A stretch of 35,910 nucleotides of DNA from an uncultured SAR116 cluster alpha proteobacterium (GTDB taxonomy: Bacteria; Pseudomonadota; Alphaproteobacteria; Puniceispirillales; Puniceispirillaceae). The DNA is taken from NCBI GenBank assembly GCA_902516825.1, contig CABXZZ010000009.1, positions 1 through 35,910 of the forward strand. The letters run 5' to 3'. The notes under the pieces were generated by a model. It ran no database searches. It had not been told where the DNA came from and saw only the letters and a program-made list of their open reading frames with translations. The stretch's first letter is position 1. Every line of letters begins with the position of its first letter. The position numbers and the translations under genes were made by a program. This document shows positions 17,311 to 27,167 of the stretch, in pieces.

Positions 17311-17362
17311 ATCATAGCCAATTCAATTGTATCAAAAACCAACAAAGCTTGTTTTCATTTAA

Positions 17363-17394
17363 AAATGGGAGGCACTTGGCCTCCCATTTATTTT
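17363..17394 (-). terminator. Hairpin between the binding-protein and permease genes
   Basis: An 11 bp perfect stem AAATGGGAGGC / GCCTCCCATTT with loop ACTTG and T-rich flanks on both sides, placed 10 bp after the binding-protein stop. On the minus strand it would stop or slow transcription into the permease, or protect the 3' end of the binding-protein message. This is a common way to keep binding protein more abundant than membrane components. Confidence 0.8.
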
Positions 17395-17405
17395 ACAATC
17401 GAGTT

Positions 17406-18314
17406 TTATCTATCAATGCCCGCTAAAGCTGAAACAGCTGATGCGTTTGACTTATCAACAAATCCAGGCCCAGAAGGGATATTATCGCCAGGCAATAGGC
17501 CTGCTGAATTATTGTATAAGTGTAGAACAACGATTGGCATATAACCCTGTAATCTTTGCTGTTGATCAATAGTGAAAGCAACCTTACCAGCATTGATTAA
17601 GTCCATTAACTCTGGGCTTAAGTCAAAGCAGGAATGGTGCACGCTCATTCCAAGATCATCAAGTGCTTTAGCCGTACCGATGCAAGAAGTTGGCGAAACA
17701 GATAAAACGGCATTTACATCTGGGTTTGCTTGAAGCGCTGCAGTCGCTCGTGTCACGATTGTAGCAGCGTCGTGCGTTGTATCAACAGAGGACACAATGT
17801 TTACATTTTCGCCATAACCATTGCATCTGTCAGAGAGTGCGGTATTATATTGCTCTGGTGTCATACATAACGCTTTAGTTGCTCCTTCAGCGGCAGCTCT
17901 TTCACCTGCCTTTTGTCCAGCCAATGTTTCTGGCTGACCAATGTGCATTAATGCACCAACTTCTTTATAAGCCTCAAGGCCGGAGTTTATTGTGATAACT
18001 GGCACACCTGAATCAACAGCAGCGCGAATAGCATTACCAAGTGAGTCTGGGTCTGGTAAAGATACTACCATTCCGTCAGGCTGAGTAGCTGCAGCAGCCT
18101 GAATCGAACTCGCCATATCTGCCAAATCACCTGACGGATTGAAAATATATTCAAAATCCACACCCATTTGTGCTGCTGCATCTGCACCAGCTTTTTCAAC
18201 TACGGGCCAAAATGGATCTTTTCCTTCACCGTGTGTTACCATTACATAGCGTTCGGCATTTGCAGTTCCTGTCATAAGCATAATTGCCGACACTGCCAAA
18301 ACAAATTTCTTCAT
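17406..18314 (-). CDS. Sugar ABC transporter periplasmic substrate-binding protein
   Basis: A 302-residue periplasmic binding protein of the ribose/xylose (Peripla_BP_4, LacI-like fold) type. The signal peptide is MKKFVLAVSAIMLMTGTANA. The mature start RYVMVTHGEGKDPFWPVVEK has the family pattern with Phe-Trp near the ligand. Later segments are AAATQPDGMVVSLPDP, SGVPVITINSG and FTIDQQQRLQGYMPI. An adjacent pentose catabolic cluster suggests xylose or another pentose as ligand, but this is inference. GGGAGA lies 6 bp before the ATG. The partner permease is truncated and fused, and no ABC sugar ATPase is present in the window, so the transporter is incomplete as sequenced. Confidence 0.9.
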   Translation of the reverse strand: MKKFVLAVSAIMLMTGTANAERYVMVTHGEGKDPFWPVVEKAGADAAAQMGVDFEYIFNPSGDLADMASSIQAAAATQPDGMVVSLPDPDSLGNAIRAAVDSGVPVITINSGLEAYKEVGALMHIGQPETLAGQKAGERAAAEGATKALCMTPEQYNTALSDRCNGYGENVNIVSSVDTTHDAATIVTRATAALQANPDVNAVLSVSPTSCIGTAKALDDLGMSVHHSCFDLSPELMDLINAGKVAFTIDQQQRLQGYMPIVVLHLYNNSAGLLPGDNIPSGPGFVDKSNASAVSALAGIDR

Positions 18315-18662
18315 AATATTTCTCCCTTAAGAATTTATTTTATTCTCCTGATGAAAAATCAAAATAACAAAACAAAAAATATAGTTTTTTTGACTTTTAG
18401 TTTACAAGTTCCATTATTTTAAGCACTGCGCGATGTAAAGAAAATTCATAAAAGTGGGTAACTTTTTTTTTAAATTCGAAACTTTACCAATAAAAAGCCT
18501 AATTATTTTTGGATTTTTACCCAAAAAATAGAAAAATCAGTGAAAATTTTTTTGTAATTTTTATGATTCGATTTAATCTATTATCATCTTGTTATTTGAA
18601 CCCCTTTCACTTTTTTTAAATTAACCTGTGCTTTAAAATAGCCAGCCAGAAAGATGCAAGCA
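18315..18662. other. AT-rich divergent intergenic region (sugar transport / aldo-keto reductase)
   Basis: 348 bp between the divergent binding-protein and aldo/keto reductase genes. It is very AT-rich with long A and T runs. A weak inverted repeat TATTTTTGG / CCAAAAAATA (one-base bulge) lies at 18504-18530. It should hold promoters in both directions, but I cannot place -35/-10 boxes with confidence. There is no coding frame worth reporting. Confidence 0.5.
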
Positions 18663-19649
18663 ATGAAACAAAGAATTCTTGGAAAAACTCATTATTCTGT
18701 TTCCGAAATTGGACTTGGATGTTGGCAGTTCGGAGGTGATTTTGGTCCAATTGAGGAGCCTAAAAAAACAGAAATATTAGCAACCGCACAATTACATAAC
18801 GTAAATTTTTTCGATACCGCAGATGTTTATGGAAATGGAAATTCAGAAACAATTATTGGCAATTTCTCTTCCGATAACCAAAAGTTCAAAAATAGGGTAG
18901 TCGCTACGAAAGTTGGGAGAAACTCAGATTTATACCCTAATAATTATCACTATGAGACTATAGAAAAATGCATAAGAGAAAGCGCTAATCGATTGCAGAT
19001 AAAATCAATTGATTTGGCTCAATTACATTGTGTGCCATCATCCATTCTTAAGAATGGAGTCATTTTTAAAATTATGGACGATCTAGTAAAACGTGGGCTT
19101 ATTAAAAGTTGGGGTGCCTCCGTAGAGACATTAGAGGAAGCACATATATGCCTAAAACAACCTGGGTGTAGTTCTTTGCAGATTATATTTAATTTGTTTC
19201 GCCAAGACCCTGTTTGGTCTCTATTTGAGGCAGCACAAGCTAACAATGTTGGCATAATTGTTAGATTGCCCCTTGTAAGTGGTATTCTAACTGGCAAATT
19301 CAACGCAACTCACCAATTTCACGAAACCGACCATCGGAATTTCAATAGAGATGGTTCTTTTTTCTCTGTTGGGGAAACTTTCTCTGGTATTGAACAAAAA
19401 AAGGCTATTGAATTAACGTCTCTTCTTAGAGGTTTTGTGCCAGAAGGATTGACTTTATCTGATTTTGCTTTGCGTTGGATTTTAGACCATGAAGCTGTTT
19501 CAACAGTTATTACAGGATGCTCTGACAAAACTCAAATCGCTCAAAATGTTAGAGCAAGCACGTTACCCTCACTACCTCTGATTACCCACACAAAATTACG
19601 GGAAATTTATCTCTCTGACATAAAACCTTATATTAGATGTCCAGTTTAA
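18663..19649 (+). CDS. Aldo/keto reductase
   Basis: A 328-residue NADPH-dependent oxidoreductase with the (beta/alpha)8 AKR fold. The tetrad is visible as Asp and Tyr in NFFDTADVYGNGNSE, Lys in RVVATKVGRN, and His in IDLAQLHCV. The C-terminal cofactor region is AVSTVITGCSDKTQIAQNV. It starts MKQRILGKTHYSVSEIGLGC; I use ATG 18663, with ATG 18654 equally possible, because neither has a strong ribosome site. It diverges from the sugar-binding protein and converges on xylA (13 bp gap). Its location suggests a role in sugar or sugar-derived aldehyde metabolism, but the substrate is not evident from the sequence. Confidence 0.88.
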   Translation: MKQRILGKTHYSVSEIGLGCWQFGGDFGPIEEPKKTEILATAQLHNVNFFDTADVYGNGNSETIIGNFSSDNQKFKNRVVATKVGRNSDLYPNNYHYETIEKCIRESANRLQIKSIDLAQLHCVPSSILKNGVIFKIMDDLVKRGLIKSWGASVETLEEAHICLKQPGCSSLQIIFNLFRQDPVWSLFEAAQANNVGIIVRLPLVSGILTGKFNATHQFHETDHRNFNRDGSFFSVGETFSGIEQKKAIELTSLLRGFVPEGLTLSDFALRWILDHEAVSTVITGCSDKTQIAQNVRASTLPSLPLITHTKLREIYLSDIKPYIRCPV

Positions 19650-19662
19650 CATTAAAGTTGAA

Positions 19663-20988
19663 TTACATATATCGATTTACAATCATCTCATATAATTCTT
19701 GTTGTCCAGAATATGGTGTTGGTCTGATATCCTCTTCTAGAACCAAATCATGCAAAGATTGAAGCGAATGGGAACCATCTACAATATCTTTTCCCATCTT
19801 AGCTTCCCAACCCGCATATCTCAAATCAATTTTCGATATGAGAGCTCCCTCTTTAAGCATCGTTGCAGCGGTTTTCAATCCACGGGCGCAAACATCCATT
19901 GCACCTATATGCGCTATCAGCAAATCGTCTGGATTAATGGACTGTCTTCGAAGTTTTGCATCAAAATTTGTCCCACCAGTTTTAAAACCACCTTGCTTTA
20001 ATATCTCATAATAGGCGAGGGCGACTTCTGGAACGTTATTTGGAAATTGGTCCGTATCCCAGCCAGACTGGTAATCGTTTCTATTCATATCTATTGAGCC
20101 AAATATGCCTAGAGTAGATGCTAGCGCTATTTCATGCTCAAAAGAATGCCCTGCTAAAATTGCGTGTCCTTGTTCAATATTTACTTTCACCTCTCTCTCA
20201 AGACCATATCTGCATAAAAATCCATAGACTGTGGCAACATCAAAATCATATTGATGCTTCGTTGGCTCCTGCGGTTTTGGCTCAATCAATATAGTCCCCT
20301 TAAAGCCAATTTTATGCTTATACTCGACAACCATATTCATAAATCTTCCCAGATGGTCTAATTCTTTAGATAAGTTTGTATTTAAGAGCGTTTCATACCC
20401 TTCACGACCACCCCATAACACGTAATTTTCACCGCCTAGTTTAAAAGTGGAATCCATCACAGATTTTACAGTAGCTGCCGCATAAGCAAATACCTCTGGG
20501 TCAGGATTAGTAGCGGCACCAGACATAAATCTTTTATTTGAAAATAAATTAGAGGTACCCCATAAAAGACGTGTGTCTTGTTTGTTCATTTTCTCAGCAA
20601 AATAATCTGTTATCAGTTCTAAATTATAAAGGCTTTGTTTGAAACTATCTCCTTCTGGACGCACATCTGCGTCATGAAAGCAAAAGTATGGTACACCAAG
20701 CAACTTGAACATTTCAAATGCCACATCTGCTTTTGCTTTAGCATTGACGATATCTTCGCCAAACCAGGGCCGCTCGAAGGTCATGCCGCCAAACGGGTCT
20801 GTACCGGGCCAAACAAAATTATGCCAGTAGCAAGCAGCAAACCTGAGGTGTTCGGCAAGCGGTTTTCCAAAAACAAATTCTTCAGCATTGTAATATTTAT
20901 ACGAGAGCGGATTATCACTATCTTTCCCCTCGTATTTTATTGGTGTTTTGATAGAAAAAAAGTCTTGTTTGTTTTTAGGCGTTAACAT
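19663..20988 (-). CDS. xylA: Xylose isomerase (class II)
   Basis: Converts D-xylose to D-xylulose. It has 441 residues, matching the longer class II enzymes such as E. coli XylA. Catalytic His and Asp are in [16 protein letters not shown], metal ligands are in [18 protein letters not shown] and [19 protein letters not shown], and further ligands are in [20 protein letters not shown]. Where E. coli has NIEANHATLAGH, this protein has EQGH: the ligand Glu and His are kept while the Asn between them is Gly. The track starts at TTG 20991. I use ATG 20988, preceded by GAGGGGAG. It overlaps the end of xylB by 14 bp, indicating coupled translation in an xylB-xylA operon. Confidence 0.96.
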   Translation of the reverse strand: MLTPKNKQDFFSIKTPIKYEGKDSDNPLSYKYYNAEEFVFGKPLAEHLRFAACYWHNFVWPGTDPFGGMTFERPWFGEDIVNAKAKADVAFEMFKLLGVPYFCFHDADVRPEGDSFKQSLYNLELITDYFAEKMNKQDTRLLWGTSNLFSNKRFMSGAATNPDPEVFAYAAATVKSVMDSTFKLGGENYVLWGGREGYETLLNTNLSKELDHLGRFMNMVVEYKHKIGFKGTILIEPKPQEPTKHQYDFDVATVYGFLCRYGLEREVKVNIEQGHAILAGHSFEHEIALASTLGIFGSIDMNRNDYQSGWDTDQFPNNVPEVALAYYEILKQGGFKTGGTNFDAKLRRQSINPDDLLIAHIGAMDVCARGLKTAATMLKEGALISKIDLRYAGWEAKMGKDIVDGSHSLQSLHDLVLEEDIRPTPYSGQQELYEMIVNRYM

Positions 20989-22438
20989 CAACTGCTCCCC
21001 TCGATAGCGAATGATAGATAGATTGCCATTTTAGGCGTCGGCTTTTATGAATTTCATTAGTGGTTTCTACTGGATTAAAAATACGCAGAATCTCTGGTTT
21101 ACTTAATATATCTTCTGGATCTCTTCCTGTTGCCAGCGCTGCTAAGCGAGCAGCGCCATTAGCACCCCCAAACTCTCCCTCTTTTGGTAAACTCACTGTG
21201 ACACCTGTACAGTCTGCGATTTGCTGCAACCAATGAAAATTTTTAGCTCCACCACCAACCGCCAGCAGGGTTTTTGGCTTTTGATCTGATTTTGAAATTA
21301 CATCCAGACAATCCGCTAAAGCATAGGTAATTCCTTCAAAAACAGAATAGGCCATATCTGCACGGCCATGGCTTCTAGAGAGACCAAAAAATCCACCCCG
21401 TGCTTTTGAGTCGTTATGAGGCGTTCTCTCTCCTGAGAGATACGGATGAAATAAAAGTGTAGAATTTTCTGCATTAACATTAGCGGCCGAATTGGCTAAT
21501 GATACAATAGAAGTCCCTGTTATTTCAGATAACCAGTTTAGCGAATCCGTAGCTGAAAGTGTTACCCCCATCTGGTGCCATAATTTAGGAAGTGCATGAC
21601 AGAACGCATGCGCGCCACTTGCCACCTCTGGGTAAAATTTTTCCGTTACTTTGAAAACAACACCTGATGTACCTAACGAGACAAACGCATCCCCTGGCAC
21701 TACCACACCTAATCCACATGCAGCAGCAGCGTTATCACCTGCACCACCAACAACCACTTTTGAAGATAAACCCCATTTATTGGCAAGTGATTTACGAACA
21801 ACCCCGGCAGGGTCAGAACCTTCTTTTAACGATGGCATCTGAGAGATATCCAAGCCGCAATGGGAAATTAGTGTTTCACTATATTCACGTTTTTCTACAT
21901 CAAGCCATAATGTCCCACTTGCATCTGACATATCTGAGAATTTTTCTCCCGTTAACCAGAATCTTACATAGTCTTTAGGCAACAGAATTGTTTTTATTTG
22001 TTTGAAGATTTCTTTTTCCTGCTCTGCCATCCATACTGCTTTAGGCGCAGTAAACCCTGCCATCACAGCATTCCCAGCAATTTTGCGAAAATCAGGAAAT
22101 TGCACATCTAACTTTTTTGCTTGTTCATCGCATCTCGCATCATTCCATAATATGGCGGGCCTAAGCACTATATCTGCTTTATCCATTGCAACTAAACCGT
22201 GCATTTGGCCAGAAAGCCCTATTGCCGAAAGCTGCGTAAATTCAGAGCCTACTCTATTTTTAATAGCTGAAATAACTATTTTGGTTGCTTCTATCCAATC
22301 TTGAGGGTTTTGCTCTGAATAGCCTTCCTTTGGCCTTGATACTGATAATGTAGCATTATGACTTGCTATTGTTTTACCATTTTGATTTTGCAATAATCCT
22401 TTTATAGATGATGTTCCAATGTCGAGTCCAAGGTACAT
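20975..22438 (-). CDS. xylB: Xylulokinase
   Basis: Phosphorylates D-xylulose to xylulose-5-phosphate, feeding the pentose phosphate pathway. It is a 487-residue FGGY-family kinase. The N-terminal phosphate loop is [15 protein letters not shown], the XylB signature is [15 protein letters not shown], then [14 protein letters not shown]. The catalytic Asp is in [15 protein letters not shown], and the adenosine motif is [20 protein letters not shown] lies 6 bp before ATG 22438. It is the first gene of xylB-xylA and diverges from the glycerate kinase gene. No XylR-type regulator is in the window. Confidence 0.96.
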   Translation of the reverse strand: MYLGLDIGTSSIKGLLQNQNGKTIASHNATLSVSRPKEGYSEQNPQDWIEATKIVISAIKNRVGSEFTQLSAIGLSGQMHGLVAMDKADIVLRPAILWNDARCDEQAKKLDVQFPDFRKIAGNAVMAGFTAPKAVWMAEQEKEIFKQIKTILLPKDYVRFWLTGEKFSDMSDASGTLWLDVEKREYSETLISHCGLDISQMPSLKEGSDPAGVVRKSLANKWGLSSKVVVGGAGDNAAAACGLGVVVPGDAFVSLGTSGVVFKVTEKFYPEVASGAHAFCHALPKLWHQMGVTLSATDSLNWLSEITGTSIVSLANSAANVNAENSTLLFHPYLSGERTPHNDSKARGGFFGLSRSHGRADMAYSVFEGITYALADCLDVISKSDQKPKTLLAVGGGAKNFHWLQQIADCTGVTVSLPKEGEFGGANGAARLAALATGRDPEDILSKPEILRIFNPVETTNEIHKSRRLKWQSIYHSLSRGAVDVNA

Positions 22439-22460
22439 TCTTTTTCCTTAATAAAAGTCG

Positions 22461-22486
22461 AAATATACATAAAACTGTGCATATTT
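22461..22486. promoter_or_regulatory. Imperfect palindrome upstream of xylB (possible operator)
   Basis: Arms AAATATACAT and GTGCATATTT match at 8 of 10 positions around a 6 bp centre, 22 bp before the xylB start. Position and symmetry suit a repressor site for the xyl operon or for the divergent glycerate kinase gene. I cannot tie it to a known regulator motif. Confidence 0.3.
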
Positions 22487-22628
22487 ATTCGCGAAAGGAT
22501 AGTTTTTTTATTCTTTTTTCGGGTTGTCTCTTAAAATGGTGAGAGGCCTGATAATGGAAAAAATTTTAACTTTTACTCCGATTTTACTGATAGTAACGAA
22601 ACCAACATACATATAGATTAGTTTTAAC

Positions 22629-23906
22629 ATGACCCTAATACAAAACCCTAATGCCCCACTCATTCTTCGTAATCTTTTCGACCGAGCAGTAGCTGCTGCT
22701 GACCCAATGGAAACGATCTTCGAGCATCTTCCCAAAAAACCATCAGGGAGAGTTGTTATCATCGGTGCTGGAAAAGCTAGTGCGCGAATGGCAGAAGCCG
22801 TAGAGCGTATTTGGGGTGAATGCTCTGGCATTGTGATCACACGCTACGGTTATAAAAGGCCCTGTAAGGGAATAGAAATAGTAGAAGCGGCCCACCCTGT
22901 TCCAGATGAGGCAGGCGTTGAGGCGACAAAAAAAATGTTAGAGTTAATGCATGGCTTGAGTGAGGATGATTTCGTTCTCTGCTTAATTTCAGGAGGAGCT
23001 TCTGCCTTATTATGTTCGCCGTCGAGCGAAATAACACTGGCTGAAAAGCAGCAAATAAATCATAGCCTTCTGGAAAGCGGAGCACCCATCGACCAAATCA
23101 ATATAGTTCGAAAGCATTTAAGTGCTGTTAAGGGTGGTCAATTAGCTGCGGCTGCTTACCCTGCAAGAATGCTAAGCTTGATTCTATCAGATGTGCCAGG
23201 AGACGATATCCAGTTTATTGGATCTGGGCCTACGGTAGGTGATACTTCTACGTGCCAGCAGGCGCTTCAAATCATATATGATTACAATATTTCTGTTTCT
23301 TCCAACTTGATTAAGCACCTAGAAACTAAATCAGGTGTATTAGTGCCTCAAGATATCCGGCTTAGCAAAATACAGAATGTGATTTTTGCGGCCCCTTCTC
23401 AATCCCTACAGGCTGCAACAAAAATGGCTAATAACAACTATGGCTTTAAAGTAATAAATCTTGGCGATGCTTTACAAGGAGAAGCAAGAGAGGTTGCGCG
23501 TCAACAGGCTGAACAAGCAATTCAAATCCAAAATCAATTATCACATACAGATAATCCTGTATTATTACTTTCTGGTGGCGAATTAACAGTAACTAAAAAC
23601 GGAAATGGTGTTGGTGGTCCAAATGCTGAGTTTTGTCTTGCTCTTGCTATTTTTTTAGATCAGCAAGCCGGCATTTTTGGGTTGGCTGGAGATACTGACG
23701 GAGTTGATGGGGCAGACGAAATCGCGGGGGCGTATGTCACTCCCGATACGTTAGATCATGCCATAAAGGCAAATATATCGCCTAAAGAATCATTATTTCA
23801 AAATGACGCTCATAGTTTTTTTGGAACAATACGCAATCAAATTATAACAGGGCCTACATTCACAAATGTAAATGATTTCAGAGCTATATTGATTTATCCC
23901 AGCTAA
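22629..23906 (+). CDS. Glycerate 2-kinase, type II (DUF4147/MOFRL family)
   Basis: Phosphorylates D-glycerate, usually to 2-phosphoglycerate. It has 425 residues. The N-terminal DUF4147 domain has VVIIGAGKASARMAEAVE, LISGGASALLCSPSSE and INIVRKHLSAVKGGQLA, then LILSDVPGDD. The C-terminal MOFRL domain has LLSGGELTVTKNGNGVGGPN and FGLAGDTDGVDGADEIAGA. Related names are GckA and TtuD. It could serve glyoxylate (serine-cycle-like or hydroxypyruvate) metabolism or sugar acid degradation, and the neighbours do not decide. No ribosome site is obvious before ATG 22629. It converges on the RND pump gene. Confidence 0.93.
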   Translation: MTLIQNPNAPLILRNLFDRAVAAADPMETIFEHLPKKPSGRVVIIGAGKASARMAEAVERIWGECSGIVITRYGYKRPCKGIEIVEAAHPVPDEAGVEATKKMLELMHGLSEDDFVLCLISGGASALLCSPSSEITLAEKQQINHSLLESGAPIDQINIVRKHLSAVKGGQLAAAAYPARMLSLILSDVPGDDIQFIGSGPTVGDTSTCQQALQIIYDYNISVSSNLIKHLETKSGVLVPQDIRLSKIQNVIFAAPSQSLQAATKMANNNYGFKVINLGDALQGEAREVARQQAEQAIQIQNQLSHTDNPVLLLSGGELTVTKNGNGVGGPNAEFCLALAIFLDQQAGIFGLAGDTDGVDGADEIAGAYVTPDTLDHAIKANISPKESLFQNDAHSFFGTIRNQIITGPTFTNVNDFRAILIYPS

Positions 23907-23972
23907 TTCCAAAACACCTTATCTGAATCACTTATTCATTATGTATGCTGAAAATGTATTGATCCTTAACAT

Positions 23973-26900
23973 CTATGGTGTTTGAAATTCGTCCGTTATT
24001 CTGGTCTTCTCACTTGATGCAAGCACCTGTTTACGTGCAAGAGATAATAATCCTGGTACAATGAATAAGGTTGCAACGGTGGATAACGCCAACCCTCCAA
24101 AAACAACAGTTCCAATGCCGCGATATAGCTCAGAGCCTGCCCCAGGAAAAATAACCAGCGGCACTAAACCAAAAAGAGAGGTAAGAGTAGACATGAAAAT
24201 AGGTCTTATCCTGTTTCGTGTCGCTTCAATAATGCTATCATCCACGCTCATACCTTCTTCGCGAATTTGAAGGCAAGTTTGCTCAACCATTAAAATAGCA
24301 TTATTAACAACTATTCCTGTAAGAATTACAAAACCCAGCATAGTCAACATATCAAGAGGTTGGCGAAAAAACAGATTAATAATGAACAAGCCTAGTATAC
24401 CGCCGGCCGCTGATATTGGGACAGCTAATATGATTATAAGAGGAAGAATAAAAGATCTAAGTAATATCACCAAAAGGAGAAATATAACACTTAGAGCAGT
24501 TAGCACATTTGCCTGCATAGCCTGCCATGTTTCCTCAAGCGCACTAGCAGCCCCGCTAACCGATATAGAGACCTCATTTTTCTGCGCAATTTCTGCCAAT
24601 TGCGGCAATACACTTTTATCGATAACGCTTATGGCTGTTTCAAGTGCTATTGCTTCTTGAGGGCGAACCTGAATCGTAAGGGACTGGTTGCCATTTAAAC
24701 GGCGTATTGTCTGCGGGGCGCTAATCATCTCAACATCAGCTACTTGATCAAGGCGAACCATCAAGCCTTGTCTATTGATGACAGGCAGCGCGGACAAATC
24801 ATCCATTCCCATTTCGCCGGCATCGTCACCTGTTAGTATCAACTCCATCAATTCTCCATTAATAGGGACATCTGCTATAGCAATACCATCATTCAGAATA
24901 TCCACTAGCGAGCTGAATTCACGCGCAGTAATGCCTATTTTTGCCAACTTCTGAGAATCAGGAGATATACGTATCTGAGGCGCGCCTGAATTTAAACTTG
25001 GAATAATTCGCACCTGATTTCCATTTCTAATCGGAAATGCTGTATCAAGAATTTGGGTTAGCTGCCTTGCTACTGAAACCAAACTTGATAGTGAAGGCCC
25101 TGTTAAGTCTACATTTATCGAACGTGAGCCTCCGACAGATCTACCAAATAATGAAGCTTGAAATACGAACGCACGAGCGCCTGGTTCGGAAAAAACAGGC
25201 CTCATCAATATTGGTCTGAGCTCGCTCACACGAGTGGGATCTGTTGCCGTTGCACCAGCAAATCCGCCACCATCAAAGGCAACAAAGAAAAAACGTTCAA
25301 TACCAGGGCCATCCCCCATCTTGTCTGATTTTTCCCACAGCGGCCGGGCTGAATCTTCCATTTTATTAGCTATTTTTTTGGTTTCCTCAATCGAATAACC
25401 AGGCGGCACAAAAATTCTGCCAAGCATAAAATTTGCGTTACCGTCAGGCAGATAATCTAGTTTTGGCATCATAAGAAAAATCAAAGTTATACTTGATGCA
25501 AGCAAGCTGATTACTGTCACAAAAGCGACTTTCTGATTCTTGGCAGTATAACCTGCAAATCTTACAATTTGCGAGCTAATGAAAGCAGCAAAATCATCAA
25601 GCCCCTTAATTGGCTTTCTCGCTTGAAACCTATCCTGCCTGCCTGCCAACAGCTTTGACGCTAATGCTGGAATAACAGTCACTGAAACAAGCACAGAGAT
25701 AAGAACAGATACAGATAAAGCAATACCAATATCACGAAATAGCTGTCCAACTGGCAAGTCTAGCAGGATTATGGGAACAAAAACTAGCACTGTTGTAAGA
25801 GCAGAACCTAAAATAGGAGCCCATACCTGACGCGCTCCCTGATAAGCGGCAGTCGGTGCATCTATGCCTCGCTGGCGCAATCTAAATATATTTTCAAGGG
25901 AAACAATAGATGCATCAACCACCATTCCAATTGCAAATGCCATTCCTGCCAGCGAAATCACATTGATTGATAATCCAAAGCCTGAAATGGCGACGAATGT
26001 GCCTACCACGGATATTGGGATTGCAACAAAAATTACCAAGGTTGGAAATAATGAACGGAGAAATAAAAGCAGTATGCCCAGTGCCAGCATACCACCTATC
26101 CAGATATTCTGTTGCACGAGCTCAATAGCTGAGCGAATATAAGCTGTCTCGTCATAAATAATATTTAACTGAAGCCCCTTTGGATTTAATGTTTTTTTAT
26201 TCAATTCATCAAGTGATTTTGCAAGCGTTTGCATAGTCAAAACTACATTCACCCCAGGCTCCCGCAATGCATTTATAATAATAGCATCTTGCCCATTTAG
26301 GCGCCTGAAACTTGTTCTTTTTTCTACGGAGAACTCTACTTCTGCGACATCTGATAATAAAACTGGAGAGATCTGACCATCTTCATTAAAATCTGCCCTC
26401 AAAATCGTGTTCAATGCTGATTGTGGTGTGTAGGCAATCGCTTCTGTTCTGACAGTGTAAACTCGCTTGCCTTGTTGTACTCTGCCAACTGATTGAAGAG
26501 TTGTTGCTGTTCGTAATGTATCAAGAACAATAGCTGTTGATAATCGGTAAAATGCTAGTTTCTCCGGATCAATGATAACCTTGAGCTGTTTTTTGCCCCC
26601 ACCATTAAATGTAATCTCTGCAACGCCAGGCGTTCTTGCCAGCAAATCTACAACTTTAGTTTCAACAAAACTACCAAGGCTTTCTAAATCCACATTTTGA
26701 TCTGGCAATGCGACTAATGCCATTCTTGCTATTGGACTATCATCCGAATTAGAGGTTTGAACTTGAGGTGCTGATGCCTCGCTTGGAAGGCCTGTAATTC
26801 CCGCAAGCTTGGAAAGTAAGATAGTTAATGCCTTATCCATATCTGTTGACAAAGAATAAGTAAGCGTAACCCTAGCTGAGCTATTTGAGGAGCGAGACAA

Positions 26901-27143
26901 AATTTCTTCAACACCGCTTAGACTGGAAAGTTCAGTTTCTAACCTGCTTACGATTTCCCTATCAACATCCTCTGGTGCCGCACCTGGCCAAGATACCCTG
27001 ATTTGGTAAATTGGTTTTTCAATATCAGGAGATAGTTGAATTGGAACTGTTCTCAAGGCAACCACGCCAAACAACACCACAAGCATCATCATTGCCATAA
27101 CAGCGACAGGACGCTCAATTGCGTTTCTAATAATAGCGTTCAT
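23973..27143 (-). CDS. RND-family efflux transporter permease (AcrB/HAE1-like)
   Basis: An inner-membrane proton-driven exporter of 1056 residues with the duplicated 6+6 helix RND layout and two large periplasmic loops. The N-terminus MNAIIRNAIERPVAVMAMM and RVSWPGAAPEDVDREIVSRL are typical. The TM4 region is AGMAFAIGMVVDASIVSLEN (D410); AcrB has two consecutive aspartates here and many HAE1 pumps have D-N, whereas this one has D-A. The second half carries GFVILTGIVVNNAILMVEQ. The adaptor gene lies 24 bp upstream in the same operon, and no outer-membrane TolC-like gene is nearby, so an OMF encoded elsewhere is expected. The substrate is unknown. Confidence 0.95.
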   Translation of the reverse strand: MNAIIRNAIERPVAVMAMMMLVVLFGVVALRTVPIQLSPDIEKPIYQIRVSWPGAAPEDVDREIVSRLETELSSLSGVEEILSRSSNSSARVTLTYSLSTDMDKALTILLSKLAGITGLPSEASAPQVQTSNSDDSPIARMALVALPDQNVDLESLGSFVETKVVDLLARTPGVAEITFNGGGKKQLKVIIDPEKLAFYRLSTAIVLDTLRTATTLQSVGRVQQGKRVYTVRTEAIAYTPQSALNTILRADFNEDGQISPVLLSDVAEVEFSVEKRTSFRRLNGQDAIIINALREPGVNVVLTMQTLAKSLDELNKKTLNPKGLQLNIIYDETAYIRSAIELVQQNIWIGGMLALGILLLFLRSLFPTLVIFVAIPISVVGTFVAISGFGLSINVISLAGMAFAIGMVVDASIVSLENIFRLRQRGIDAPTAAYQGARQVWAPILGSALTTVLVFVPIILLDLPVGQLFRDIGIALSVSVLISVLVSVTVIPALASKLLAGRQDRFQARKPIKGLDDFAAFISSQIVRFAGYTAKNQKVAFVTVISLLASSITLIFLMMPKLDYLPDGNANFMLGRIFVPPGYSIEETKKIANKMEDSARPLWEKSDKMGDGPGIERFFFVAFDGGGFAGATATDPTRVSELRPILMRPVFSEPGARAFVFQASLFGRSVGGSRSINVDLTGPSLSSLVSVARQLTQILDTAFPIRNGNQVRIIPSLNSGAPQIRISPDSQKLAKIGITAREFSSLVDILNDGIAIADVPINGELMELILTGDDAGEMGMDDLSALPVINRQGLMVRLDQVADVEMISAPQTIRRLNGNQSLTIQVRPQEAIALETAISVIDKSVLPQLAEIAQKNEVSISVSGAASALEETWQAMQANVLTALSVIFLLLVILLRSFILPLIIILAVPISAAGGILGLFIINLFFRQPLDMLTMLGFVILTGIVVNNAILMVEQTCLQIREEGMSVDDSIIEATRNRIRPIFMSTLTSLFGLVPLVIFPGAGSELYRGIGTVVFGGLALSTVATLFIVPGLLSLARKQVLASSEKTRITDEFQTP

Positions 27144-27167
27144 AAAACTTAACTCTTTCCCTACAGC

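Noticed and set aside
22508-22840. 110-codon minus-strand ORF between xylB and glycerate kinase
   Set aside because: Two thirds of it is antisense to the glycerate kinase N-terminus, and the remainder is the AT-rich promoter gap.
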